Positions 24,291-32,327 of a stretch of DNA of 64,000 nucleotides are shown here, piece by piece; positions within the stretch are counted from its first letter, which is position 1; every line of letters starts with the position of its first letter. A program made the position numbers and the translations under genes. The DNA comes from Methylobacterium sp. (GTDB lineage Bacteria; Pseudomonadota; Alphaproteobacteria; Rhizobiales; Beijerinckiaceae), in the NCBI GenBank assembly GCA_002928875.1, contig PERO01000019.1, positions 161,235-225,234 of the forward strand, in the 5' to 3' direction. A model generated the notes under the pieces. It did no database searches and had not been told where the DNA came from. It saw only the letters and a list, made by a program, of their open reading frames with translations.

Positions 24291-25076
24291 ATGCCGAACG
24301 ACGCTGCCTTCCTCGTCCAGGATGACGGCCCGATCCGCCTCCTGACGCTCGACAACGCCGCGCGGCGCAATCCGCTCTCCTCCGCGCTGATCGCGGGCTT
24401 GCGCGAGGCACTCGCCGAGGCGGGCCGCATGCCGCGTTTGCGCGTGGTGATCCTCGCCGCGGAAGGTCCGGCCTTTTCCGCCGGGCATGATCTTGCGGAA
24501 ATCCAGGCGGCGCGGGCCGCAGACGATTGCGGGCGCGGCTTCTTCGAACGCCTCATGGCGGATTGCGCGGCCCTGATGCGCGAGATCGTAGGCCTACCCA
24601 TCCCGGTGATCGCGGCCGTCGAGGGCATTGCGACCGCCGCCGGCTGCCAGCTTGTCGCGAGCTGCGATCTCGCCATCGCCGGAAGTGGCGCGCGTTTCGC
24701 GACGCCCGGCGTGCATATCGGCCTGTTCTGTTCGACGCCGATGGTCGCCCTGTCCCGCAACCTCTCGAACAAGCACGCGATGGAAATGCTGCTGGGCGGC
24801 GACATGATCGACGCGGAGACCGCCGCCCGGTTCGGGCTCGTCAACCGCGTGGTCGCGGCGGGAGAGGCGCTGGCCGCGGCGCGGGCGCTCGCCCTGCAGA
24901 TCGCGTCGAAGCCGCCGGCCACGATCCGCATCGGCAAGGCGGCGTTCTACCACCAGCGCGAGATGCCGCTTGAGGATGCCTATGCCTATGCCAGCCGCGT
25001 GATGGTGGAGAACATGCTCCACAACGAGGCGATCGACGGCATCGGCGCCTTCATGGACCGCAAGAAACCGGCCTGA
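24291..25076 (+). CDS. Enoyl-CoA hydratase-related protein, ECHDC3-like, lacking both catalytic glutamates
   Basis: A 261-residue crotonase-fold protein with AFSAGHDLAEI and GIATAAGCQLVASCDLA forming the CoA oxyanion pocket. Where hydratases have Glu in GGGCEL it has Gln (AGCQL), and where the second Glu lies it has FATPGVHIGLFCSTP, which is the pattern of the ECHDC3 subgroup. Classical hydration is therefore unlikely and the reaction is unknown. ATG 24291 has GGGAGGAACC directly upstream; an in-frame GTG at 24273 is rejected. It stands alone between the tRNA and the molybdenum hydroxylase genes. Confidence 0.82.
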   Translation: MPNDAAFLVQDDGPIRLLTLDNAARRNPLSSALIAGLREALAEAGRMPRLRVVILAAEGPAFSAGHDLAEIQAARAADDCGRGFFERLMADCAALMREIVGLPIPVIAAVEGIATAAGCQLVASCDLAIAGSGARFATPGVHIGLFCSTPMVALSRNLSNKHAMEMLLGGDMIDAETAARFGLVNRVVAAGEALAAARALALQIASKPPATIRIGKAAFYHQREMPLEDAYAYASRVMVENMLHNEAIDGIGAFMDRKKPA

Positions 25077-25289
25077 GCGGCAGGCGCCGAAGGGTTCGCC
25101 CTCCTTTTGGTGCGGGCTGCGGCGATTGGCGCGACACCGGCGCTTCCTTTCCCATCATTCTGGCGGAAAATCCGGTTTAGGCTGGCCGTGCCCGATCGAC
25201 TTATTGCGGTCACAGCCCGGCGCTATTCCGTCCGGATTCGGACGGGTTCGGGCGCCTGTTCATCGCCTCCCTCATCAAGGAGATATCTC

Positions 25290-25736
25290 GTGGAACTCAC
25301 GGTCAATGGAAAGAAGCACCAGCTGGATGTGGAAGCGGATATGCCGTTGTTGTGGGCCATCCGGGATGTCCTGGGGCTGACGGGCACGAAATACGGCTGT
25401 GGCGTCGCGCAATGCGGGGCCTGCACGGTGCTGGTCGATGGCGTGGCGACGCGCTCCTGCGTGACCCCGGTCGAGGCCGTGGCCGGGCAGGCGATCACGA
25501 CGATCGAGGCCATCGAGGCCGACGCCGTGGGCCGCAAGGTGGTGGATGCATGGGTGAATGTTCAGGTCGCGCAATGCGGCTATTGCCAGTCGGGGCAGGT
25601 GATGGCCGCGACGGCGCTTCTCAAGCAGATTCCGAAGCCGAGTGACGCCCAGATCGCCGAAGCCATGACCAATCTGTGCCGCTGCGGCACCTACAATGCC
25701 ATTGCTGCTGCCGTTCGGCAGGCGGCGCAGGCCTGA
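25290..25736 (+). CDS. [2Fe-2S] subunit of a molybdenum hydroxylase (isoquinoline 1-oxidoreductase alpha type)
   Basis: A 148-residue electron-transfer subunit of the xanthine oxidase family. Residues 1-75 form a plant-type ferredoxin domain with YGCGVAQCGACTVLVDG and a fourth Cys in RSCVTPVE. The helical C-terminal domain binds a second cluster through QCGYCQSGQ and NLCRCGTYN. GTG 25290 is the start: AAGGAG lies at 25278-25283 and the protein then begins ELTVNGK as expected. Longer in-frame readings lack a ribosome site. The partner large subunit starts 12 bp after its stop. The closest recognisable types are IorA and the small subunit of membrane-linked aldehyde or nicotinate dehydrogenases. 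Confidence 0.92.
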   Translation: MELTVNGKKHQLDVEADMPLLWAIRDVLGLTGTKYGCGVAQCGACTVLVDGVATRSCVTPVEAVAGQAITTIEAIEADAVGRKVVDAWVNVQVAQCGYCQSGQVMAATALLKQIPKPSDAQIAEAMTNLCRCGTYNAIAAAVRQAAQA

Positions 25737-25748
25737 GGGAGAAAACCG

Positions 25749-27983
25749 ATGAACGATCTCTCCTTCCTCCATCGCCTCCCGGCGGAAAAGCCGCTGAACC
25801 TCTCGCGTCGCGGCCTGTTCGCGGCCGCCGCCGGCACGCTGGTGCTGGGCATCGCCGTTCCCGCCTCGCGGCCTCGGGCGCAAGCCAGCGCGCAAGGCAA
25901 GGTGCAGCCCGGCACGCGCATTCCCGCCTTCCTGGAAATCCGGCCGGACAGCACGGTGCTGCTGCGTTCGCCCTTCGTCGAGGGCGGGCAGGGCATCTAC
26001 ACGGCTCTGTCGCAGATCATCGGCGAGGAACTCGACCTCGAGCCCGCCCGCTTCGTCGTGGAGACCGCGCCGCCGGGTGCGGATTACCTGATGATCGATG
26101 GTTTGCGTTTCACCGGCGGCAGCTTTTCGGTGCGCTCGAGCTATGAAGCGATGCGCAAGCTTGGTGCTTCGGCCCGGCACATGCTGCTCGAGGCCGCCGC
26201 AGCCGAATGGCGCGTGGCGCGCAACACGCTGACCACGCGGCCGGGCCTGGTGGTGCATGAGGCTTCGGGCCGCACGCTCCCCTATGGCCAGCTCGCGAGC
26301 GCCGCGAGCAAGCTGAAAGCGCCCGAGACGGTCGCTCTGCGTGATAAGGGCCAGTTCCGCTACATCGGCAAGCCGGTTCAGCGGCTGGATGTCCGCGACA
26401 AATCCACCGGACAGGCGAAATACGCGATCGATACGCAGATCGAGGGCATGCTCTTCGCGGCCGTGCAGCACAGCCCGCGCCTCGGCGGCGAACCCGCCAC
26501 GCTGAAGAATGAAGCGGCAATCCGCGCCATGCCGGGCGTGCATTCCGTGCATCGCCTGCCCGGTGCGGTGGCGGTCGCCGCGAACAACTGGTGGCGGGCC
26601 AGCAAGGCGGTGGAAGCGCTGGAAGTCGAATGGAAGGAGCCGCCGGCCGGAACGGCGGGGGCCATGCCGGCGAATTTCTCGTCCGAATCGCATCTGGCGC
26701 ATCTCGTTTCCCGCCCCGGCAACGGCATGGAGGCCGAGATCCACGGCAACCCCGCCGAGGCGTTTCCGCGTGCCGCGAAGATCGTGGAAGCGACCTATAC
26801 CGCGCCGCATCTCGCCCATGGCCAGCTCGAGCCGCCCTCGGCCACCGCGCGGTTCAATGCCGATGGATCGCTGGAACTCTGGGCGCCGAACCAGGCGCCG
26901 GAATTCTTCCAGCAGGCCGCCGCGAAGGTGGCGGGCCTCGCCCCGGAGAAGGTGATCATCCATTCGCCGATCCTCGGCGGGTTCTTTGGCCGGCATTTCC
27001 TCTATGCCTCGGCCAATCCGTTCCCGCAGGCGATCCTGCTGGCGAAGGCAACCGGCCGGACGGTGAAGCTCGTCTGGAGTCGCGAGGAGGAATTCCTGCG
27101 CGATGCCGTGCGCCCGATGGCGGTGGCGCGCTTCCGGGCCGGCATCGGCGCCGACGGGATGCCGATCGCGCTGGAGGCGGTAGCGATCAATGAGGGGGCA
27201 GTGGGCCGCTGGTTTGGCCGCCAGCCGAACAAGGTCGACAGTTCCGCGGTCGAGGGCCTCGCCGAGAAGCCTTATGCGGTTCCCCATCGCCGTGTCGGAC
27301 ATATCCTGGTGGATGACCCCGCCGTGATCGGTTTCTGGCGCTCGGTCGGGCATTCGATGAACGATTTCTTCTTCGAGACCTTCTTCGACGAGATGGCCCA
27401 GGCCGGCGGTCAGGACCCCTATGAATTGCGGCTCCGCCTGCTCGCGGGCAGCCCGCGCCATCGCAGCCTGCTGGAAGCGGTGGCGGCGCTGTCCGGCGGC
27501 TGGAAGCGCGGGCCGTTTGCGGCAGCGGATGGCTCGATGCGGGCGCGCGGCGTCGCCATGGCCTCGCCCTTCGGCAGCGAGGTCGCGACCATCGCGGAGG
27601 TCTCGATCGCCGGCGGCGAGATCACGGTGCATGATGTCTGGGTGGCGATCGATCCCGGCAGCATCGTCAACCCGGCGATCATCGAGGCGCAGGTGCAATC
27701 CGCCGTGGCCCTGGGTGTTTCCTCGGCGCTGCTCGAGGAGGTGGTCTACGTGAATGGCATGCCGCAGGCGCGCAACTACGACGGCTATCCCATCCTGCCG
27801 CCGACGCGGATGCCGAAGGTGCATGTGCGCATCATCGAGAGTGGCGCGAAGATGGGCGGCATCGGCGAGCCCGGCCTGCCCGGTGTCCCGCCGGCGATCG
27901 CCAATGCCGTCGCCGCACTCAACGGCCAGCGCCTGCGCAACCTGCCTTTCGCCAAGGCGAAGCTCGACCCCGTCCGGGGGTGA
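25749..27983 (+). CDS. Molybdopterin-binding subunit of a molybdenum hydroxylase (isoquinoline 1-oxidoreductase beta type)
   Basis: A 744-residue large subunit with an N-terminal Tat signal (NLSRRGLFAAAAGTLVLGIA), so it is exported folded and the enzyme acts in the periplasm. The two molybdopterin domains contain SPFVEGGQGIYTAL, GGFFGRHFLYASA and the final GGIGEPGLPGVPPAIANAV, whose Glu is the expected base at the molybdenum centre. This is the single-chain IorB arrangement. No cytochrome c domain or separate cytochrome gene follows, so the electron acceptor is not encoded here. The substrate, an N-heterocycle or aldehyde, is unknown. A maturation gene such as a XdhC homologue is also absent nearby. 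Confidence 0.9.
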   Translation: MNDLSFLHRLPAEKPLNLSRRGLFAAAAGTLVLGIAVPASRPRAQASAQGKVQPGTRIPAFLEIRPDSTVLLRSPFVEGGQGIYTALSQIIGEELDLEPARFVVETAPPGADYLMIDGLRFTGGSFSVRSSYEAMRKLGASARHMLLEAAAAEWRVARNTLTTRPGLVVHEASGRTLPYGQLASAASKLKAPETVALRDKGQFRYIGKPVQRLDVRDKSTGQAKYAIDTQIEGMLFAAVQHSPRLGGEPATLKNEAAIRAMPGVHSVHRLPGAVAVAANNWWRASKAVEALEVEWKEPPAGTAGAMPANFSSESHLAHLVSRPGNGMEAEIHGNPAEAFPRAAKIVEATYTAPHLAHGQLEPPSATARFNADGSLELWAPNQAPEFFQQAAAKVAGLAPEKVIIHSPILGGFFGRHFLYASANPFPQAILLAKATGRTVKLVWSREEEFLRDAVRPMAVARFRAGIGADGMPIALEAVAINEGAVGRWFGRQPNKVDSSAVEGLAEKPYAVPHRRVGHILVDDPAVIGFWRSVGHSMNDFFFETFFDEMAQAGGQDPYELRLRLLAGSPRHRSLLEAVAALSGGWKRGPFAAADGSMRARGVAMASPFGSEVATIAEVSIAGGEITVHDVWVAIDPGSIVNPAIIEAQVQSAVALGVSSALLEEVVYVNGMPQARNYDGYPILPPTRMPKVHVRIIESGAKMGGIGEPGLPGVPPAIANAVAALNGQRLRNLPFAKAKLDPVRG

Positions 27984-28353
27984 ACACGGGTTCGACCCCG
28001 CGACCCGCGCGCGGGGCTGGCCCTGGCGGGCGGCTGGATACGGGTCGCCCCCATGCGTTATGGGAAGCCTTCGGGCCCGCTGACCGGCGATTCCCGCCGT
28101 CACCGCCTCATCGGTCCATGATATAGACCGACGTTTTTGCATAAATCCGCGATCTTCGCTTTCTCGGATTGCATCTGATCGATTTTAAGCTAGGCTCTGC
28201 ATGCCTGCGGTAAAATAGTTCCACCATATGGAACAGAATCGCAGGTGGTGGATCAAGGCTTGCCCCTGACCGGACAAGCCCGACCGCCCCGAGGCAACAG
28301 CGGGAAACCGCTGACCTGCAATCGGAAAGACAAGGGCGGATCAGGGTGGAAGC
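27984..28353. other. 370-bp intergenic region before the TRAP transporter operon
   Basis: It begins with a GC-rich hairpin, CCCCGCG (27996-28002) pairing with CGCGGGG (28010-28016), 13 bp after the molybdenum hydroxylase stop; without a T-tract it is only a weak terminator candidate. From about 28120 the DNA turns AT-rich, with a -10-like TAAAAT at 28211-28216 immediately followed by the IclR-type palindrome at 28218-28234. A ~120-bp leader precedes dctQM. I see no gene in it. Confidence 0.6.
28218..28234. promoter_or_regulatory. IclR-type operator upstream of the TRAP operon
   Basis: GTTCCACCATATGGAAC is a palindrome with perfect 6-bp arms (GTTCCA/TGGAAC) around a 5-bp centre. It follows a -10-like TAAAAT by 1 bp, covering the expected transcription start. 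The same arms and spacing recur at 32201-32217 next to iclR. Confidence 0.6.
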
Positions 28354-30219
28354 ATGACGGACCTGTCTCAGGCGCTCGCCGAATCGGCGCAGGTTCCCGC
28401 GGGCACCGTCCGGCCGCGCAACCGCTTCATCTGGCCGCTTGAGGTTGTGGCAGCGACGCTGCTGGTCCTGATCATCCTGCTGCTACTGGCCGGCGTGACC
28501 TCCCGCTACGTCTTCTCGCTGCCCATTGTCTGGATCGACGAGGTGACCTCGACCTCGTTCCTGTGGCTCGCGATGCTCGGGGCGGCTCTGGCCATCGACC
28601 GCAACGAGCATCTGCGCCTCACGCTCTTCACGGGCATGTTCCCGCCGCGCCTGCGGGCGGTGGTGGAGGCCTTCGCGGTGCTGGCGACGGCAACGTTCCT
28701 CGCGGCGATGCTCTACCCCGCCATCGATTACACGATGGAGGAATCCTATGTCTCGACGCCGGCCCTGAACGTCTCGAACAGCTGGCGGGTGTCGGCTATA
28801 CCCTTCGGCATCGCCGCGATGCTGGTCCTGACCCTGCGTTATGCGCTGCGCACGTATTCGTGGCGCAATCTCGCGCTGGCCGGTTTCGTGCTCGCGGCCG
28901 CGGGGCTCGTCTTCTGGTCGCTGATGCCGGTGTTCAAGACGCTGGGTTATGGCAACATCGCCGTGTTTCTCGTCGGCGTGGTGGTGGTGGGCCTGATTGC
29001 CGGCGTGCCGATTGCCTTCTGCTTCGGTCTCGGCACGCTCTGCTTCCTCACCTTCTCCACGAGCGTGCCGACCCTCGTGATGATCGGCCGGATGGACGAG
29101 GGCATGTCGAGCCTCATCCTGCTCTCGGTGCCGGTTTTCGTGCTGCTCGGCTGCATTCTCGACGCGACGGGCATGGGGAAAGCCATCGTCGATTTCCTGG
29201 GCTCGCTGCTCGGCCATATCCGCGCCGGCATGTCCTACGTGCTGCTGGGATCGCTGTTTCTGGTCTCCGGCATTTCCGGCTCGAAGGTCTCCGACATGGC
29301 GACCGTCGCGCCGGCTTTGTTCCCGGAGATGAAGCGCCGGGGATACAAGCCGAAGGAGCTGATCGCCCTGCTCGCGACCGGCGCGGCCATGGCCGAGACC
29401 GTGCCGCCGAGCATCGTGCTGATCGTGCTGGGTTCCGTGGCAGGCGTCTCGATCGCCGGCCTTTTCACCAGCGGCTTCCTCGTGGCGATGGTGCTGCTGA
29501 TCGTGCTGGCGGCTCTGGCGCGCTGGAAGGCCTCCGGCGAGCGGCTGGAATCCGTGCGCCGTGCGCCGCTCTCGGTCATCGGCAAGACGGCTCTGGTCGC
29601 CGCTCCGGCGTTGGTGCTGCCCTTCATCATCCGCAGCGCGGTGGGTGGCGGGGTTGCGACCGCGACCGAGGTTTCGACCATCGCGGTGCTCTACGCGATG
29701 ATCGTCGGCATCGTGCTCTATGGCGGCATCGGCTGGCGCACCTTCTACGGCATGCTGGTCGAGACGGCGGCGCTCTCGGGCGCGATCCTGATGATCCTCG
29801 GCACGGCGCTCGCCATGGCCTGGGCCCTGACCCAGACCGGCTTTGCGAACCAGCTCGCGATCTGGATGCAGGGGCTTCCCGGTGGCTGGATGACGTTCAT
29901 GGCGATCACCATCGTCGTCTTCGTGATCCTCGGCTGTTTTCTCGAAGGATTGCCGGCCATCGTGCTGATGGCGCCGCTGATGTTTCCCATCGCGCGCAAG
30001 CTCGGCATCCATGACGTGCATTACGCGATGGTGGTCGTCACCTCGATGAATATTGGCCTGATGGCACCGCCCATCGGCATCGGTTTTTACATCGCCTGCA
30101 AGATCGGAAACGTGTCGCCTGATGAAGCGATGGGCGCGATCTGGCCCTATCTCCTGGCCCTGATCCTTGGCCTCATCGTCATCGCCGCGTTCCCCGCCAT
30201 TTCCACGATCCTGCTCTAG
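28354..30219 (+). CDS. Fused TRAP transporter permease DctQ-DctM
   Basis: A 621-residue inner-membrane protein combining both TRAP permease subunits. Residues ~30-165 are the four-helix DctQ part, with the typical IDEVTSTSFLWLAMLGAALA. From ~190 onward it is DctM, with VPIAFCFGLG, VPVFVLLGCILDATGM, SGISGSKVSDMATVAP and the C-terminal TSMNIGLMAPPIGIGFYIAC. TRAP systems import organic acids using the sodium or proton gradient. It is co-directional with the binding protein 61 bp downstream. A perfect 14-bp hairpin surrounds its stop codon. The ligand is probably a carboxylate given the neighbouring acyl-CoA ligase and SDRs. Confidence 0.93.
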   Translation: MTDLSQALAESAQVPAGTVRPRNRFIWPLEVVAATLLVLIILLLLAGVTSRYVFSLPIVWIDEVTSTSFLWLAMLGAALAIDRNEHLRLTLFTGMFPPRLRAVVEAFAVLATATFLAAMLYPAIDYTMEESYVSTPALNVSNSWRVSAIPFGIAAMLVLTLRYALRTYSWRNLALAGFVLAAAGLVFWSLMPVFKTLGYGNIAVFLVGVVVVGLIAGVPIAFCFGLGTLCFLTFSTSVPTLVMIGRMDEGMSSLILLSVPVFVLLGCILDATGMGKAIVDFLGSLLGHIRAGMSYVLLGSLFLVSGISGSKVSDMATVAPALFPEMKRRGYKPKELIALLATGAAMAETVPPSIVLIVLGSVAGVSIAGLFTSGFLVAMVLLIVLAALARWKASGERLESVRRAPLSVIGKTALVAAPALVLPFIIRSAVGGGVATATEVSTIAVLYAMIVGIVLYGGIGWRTFYGMLVETAALSGAILMILGTALAMAWALTQTGFANQLAIWMQGLPGGWMTFMAITIVVFVILGCFLEGLPAIVLMAPLMFPIARKLGIHDVHYAMVVVTSMNIGLMAPPIGIGFYIACKIGNVSPDEAMGAIWPYLLALILGLIVIAAFPAISTILL

Positions 30220-30238
30220 CCCCGGAGCAGGATCGTGG
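30203..30238 (+). other. Perfect 14-bp stem-loop across the dctQM stop codon
   Basis: CCACGATCCTGCTC (30203-30216) and GAGCAGGATCGTGG (30225-30238) are exactly complementary, with an 8-nt loop that contains the TAG stop. No T-tract follows and the dctP ribosome site is 40 bp further. It is best read as an mRNA stability or processing hairpin that lets dctP be expressed more than the permease. Confidence 0.65.
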
Positions 30239-30280
30239 GAAACCCGTCAACGAAACGAACAAAAATTTTGGAGGAAAATC

Positions 30281-31300
30281 ATGACCATCTCACGTCGTCA
30301 CCTGTTGAAGGCCAGCGCCGCCGGCGCGGCGATCGGAACCTTCCATATCGGCCGCGGCCAGGCGCAGACGGCCGAATTCACCTACAAATACGCGCATAAC
30401 CTGCAGGTGACGCACCCGGTCCATATCCGTGCGACGGAAGCGGCCGAGAAGATCAAGCAGGAAACCAATGGCCGCCTGGTCATCCAGATCTTCCCCGCGA
30501 GCCAGCTCGGATCGGATACCGACATGCTGAGCCAGGTGCGCTCGGGCGGCGTCGAATTCTTCACGCTCTCGCCGCTGATCCTCTCGACGCTGGTGCCCAA
30601 TGCCTCGCTCAACGGCATCGGCTTCGCCTTCGCGCATTACGACGCGGTGTGGAAGGCGATGGATGGCGAACTCGGCACCTATGTGCGCGGGCAGATCGCC
30701 AAGGCCAACCTGCACGTCATGGACCGGATGTGGGACAACGGCTTCCGGCAGATCACCAGCTCGAAAGGGCCGATCAACTCGCCGGACGACCTCAAGGGCT
30801 TCAAGATCCGCGTGCCGGTGAGCCCGCTCTGGACCTCGATGTTCAATGCCTTCCAGTCCGCGCCGGCCAGCATCAACTTCGCGGATGTCTACACCTCGCT
30901 GCAGACCAAGGTGGTGGACGGGCAGGAAAATCCGCTCGCGATCATCGCCACCGCCAAGCTCTACGAGGTGCAGAAATTCTGCTCGGTGACCAACCACATG
31001 TGGGATGGCTTCTGGTTCCTCGGCAATCGCCGCGCCTGGGAGCGCCTGCCGGAGGATGTGCGCACGATCGTCGCGCGCAATCTCAACGCGGCGGCCATCC
31101 AGCAGCGCGCCGATGTCTTCAGGCTGAACGCGACTTTGCGCACCGAACTCACCTCCAAGGGGATGGTGTTCAACGAAACGCAGCCCGCGCCCTTCCGCGA
31201 GGCGCTGAAAAAGGCCGGCTTCTACGCCGAATGGCAGAAGAAATACGGCGACGAGGCCTGGGACATCCTGCAGCGGGCGACCGGCGCCAGCTTCAGCTGA
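30281..31300 (+). CDS. TRAP transporter solute-binding protein DctP
   Basis: A 339-residue periplasmic receptor. The N-terminus MTISRRHLLKASAAGAAIG is a twin-arginine-type signal. The mature part has the DctP fold with the ligand-binding Arg region FKIRVPVSPLW near residue 170 and the segment GQENPLAIIATAKLYEVQKF near 215. The start at 30281 has GGAGG 8 bp upstream; an in-frame ATG inside dctQM is rejected. It forms the receptor of the fused DctQM permease. The end is 6 bp from the convergent SDR stop. Confidence 0.94.
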   Translation: MTISRRHLLKASAAGAAIGTFHIGRGQAQTAEFTYKYAHNLQVTHPVHIRATEAAEKIKQETNGRLVIQIFPASQLGSDTDMLSQVRSGGVEFFTLSPLILSTLVPNASLNGIGFAFAHYDAVWKAMDGELGTYVRGQIAKANLHVMDRMWDNGFRQITSSKGPINSPDDLKGFKIRVPVSPLWTSMFNAFQSAPASINFADVYTSLQTKVVDGQENPLAIIATAKLYEVQKFCSVTNHMWDGFWFLGNRRAWERLPEDVRTIVARNLNAAAIQQRADVFRLNATLRTELTSKGMVFNETQPAPFREALKKAGFYAEWQKKYGDEAWDILQRATGASFS

Positions 31301-31306
31301 TCGGGC

Positions 31307-32143
31307 TCAGCCGCGCATGCTCTCGCTCTGTCCGCCATCGACGGGCAGCGCAACGCCGGTGATGAAGCGCGCTTCATCCGACGCGAGAAAGAGGGCAGCC
31401 GCCGCGACATCGTAGGCCGTTCCCATGCGACCCATGGGGACGGCCCGGTTCCGGCTCTCGATCACCGCCTCGACATCGCCGAAGGCACCCGCGATCTGGC
31501 GGTAGACGAGGGGCGTGTCGATCAGCCCGGGAAGCACGGCGTTCGCGCGGATGTTCTGCGCGGCATATTGCAGGGCGATGGCCTTGGTGGCCTGCACCAC
31601 CGCGGCCTTGGCCGCGGAATAGGCGAAATAGGGGTAGCCGGTCCAGCGAATGCCGGCGATCGAGGCAATGTTGACGAAAACGCCACCACCTTGCGCCAGA
31701 AACCGGGGAAGCAGCACCTTCGCGCTGCGCCAGACCGGGCCGAGATTGAGATCGAGCCCGCGCTGGAAGCTCTCCTCGGTGAGATCCGCCGGCCCGCCGG
31801 GCACGACGACGCCGACATTGTTGTGCGCGACATCGATGCGCCGGAAGCGCGCGAGCGTGGCCTCCACCGCGCCTTCGACCGCCTCGAGCCGGGTGACGTC
31901 GGCGGCCAGCGCCAGCGCTTCGCCGCCTTCCCCGGCGATCAAAGCCGCCGTCTCCTCCGCGGCCGCGCGGTCGATGTCGATGCAGGCGACCCGCGCGCCC
32001 TCGCGGGCATACAGGACCGCCGCAGCCTTGCCGTTGCCCCAGCCCGGGCCCGAAGAGCCGGCACCGAAGACCAGGACGGTTTTCCCTGCCATCCGCGAGC
32101 CGGCGCGGAAGGGGGGCATGGGGTTGTGCGATGGGGCAGACAT
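31307..32143 (-). CDS. Short-chain dehydrogenase/reductase (SDR)
   Basis: A 278-residue classical SDR. The cofactor loop is VLFGAGSSGPGWGNG-like (written VFGAGSSGPGWGNGK), HNNVGVVVPGG holds the structural Asn motif, and the catalytic Ser and Tyr-Lys are in NIASIAGIRW and YFAYSAAKAAV. A C-terminal VALPVDGGQS completes the fold. The Asp at the end of beta-2 (CIDIDR) points to NAD(H) rather than NADP(H). ATG 32143 has GGAGGAAC upstream. It converges with dctP and diverges from iclR, with an IclR-type palindrome 58 bp upstream of its start. It probably oxidises a hydroxyl intermediate of the imported substrate. Confidence 0.9.
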   Translation of the reverse strand: MSAPSHNPMPPFRAGSRMAGKTVLVFGAGSSGPGWGNGKAAAVLYAREGARVACIDIDRAAAEETAALIAGEGGEALALAADVTRLEAVEGAVEATLARFRRIDVAHNNVGVVVPGGPADLTEESFQRGLDLNLGPVWRSAKVLLPRFLAQGGGVFVNIASIAGIRWTGYPYFAYSAAKAAVVQATKAIALQYAAQNIRANAVLPGLIDTPLVYRQIAGAFGDVEAVIESRNRAVPMGRMGTAYDVAAAALFLASDEARFITGVALPVDGGQSESMRG

Positions 32144-32200
32144 GTTGTTCCTCCTGCGCCGCCGGCTTCGGGGGAAAGCCCACCCGGCCTTTGGTCGATT

Positions 32201-32217
32201 GTTCCATAGTATGGACT
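32201..32217. promoter_or_regulatory. IclR-type operator between SDR and iclR genes
   Basis: GTTCCATAGTATGGACT has the same arms and 5-bp centre as the site at 28218-28234, with one asymmetric base in the right arm. It lies 58 bp upstream of the leftward SDR gene and 111 bp upstream of iclR, suiting joint control and autoregulation. Confidence 0.58.
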
Positions 32218-32327
32218 TCCCGACCGTGGTTTTTGATTGGTTACCGTCATTTCCTGCAGTACCACGGGAAGTCAACGCAGTTCGTGCCCGATTCTGCTCC
32301 ACATCATGGACCATTGGTTCTCATTCG

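Noticed and set aside
27988..28016. GGTTCGACCCCG segment after the molybdenum hydroxylase, resembling a tRNA T-arm
   Set aside because: No acceptor, anticodon or D arm can be drawn around it; it is part of a GC-rich hairpin.
25275..28142. Open frame of 955 codons antisense to the molybdenum hydroxylase genes
   Set aside because: The opposite strand encodes two proteins with full cofactor motifs. The antisense product is compositionally biased and lacks a ribosome site.
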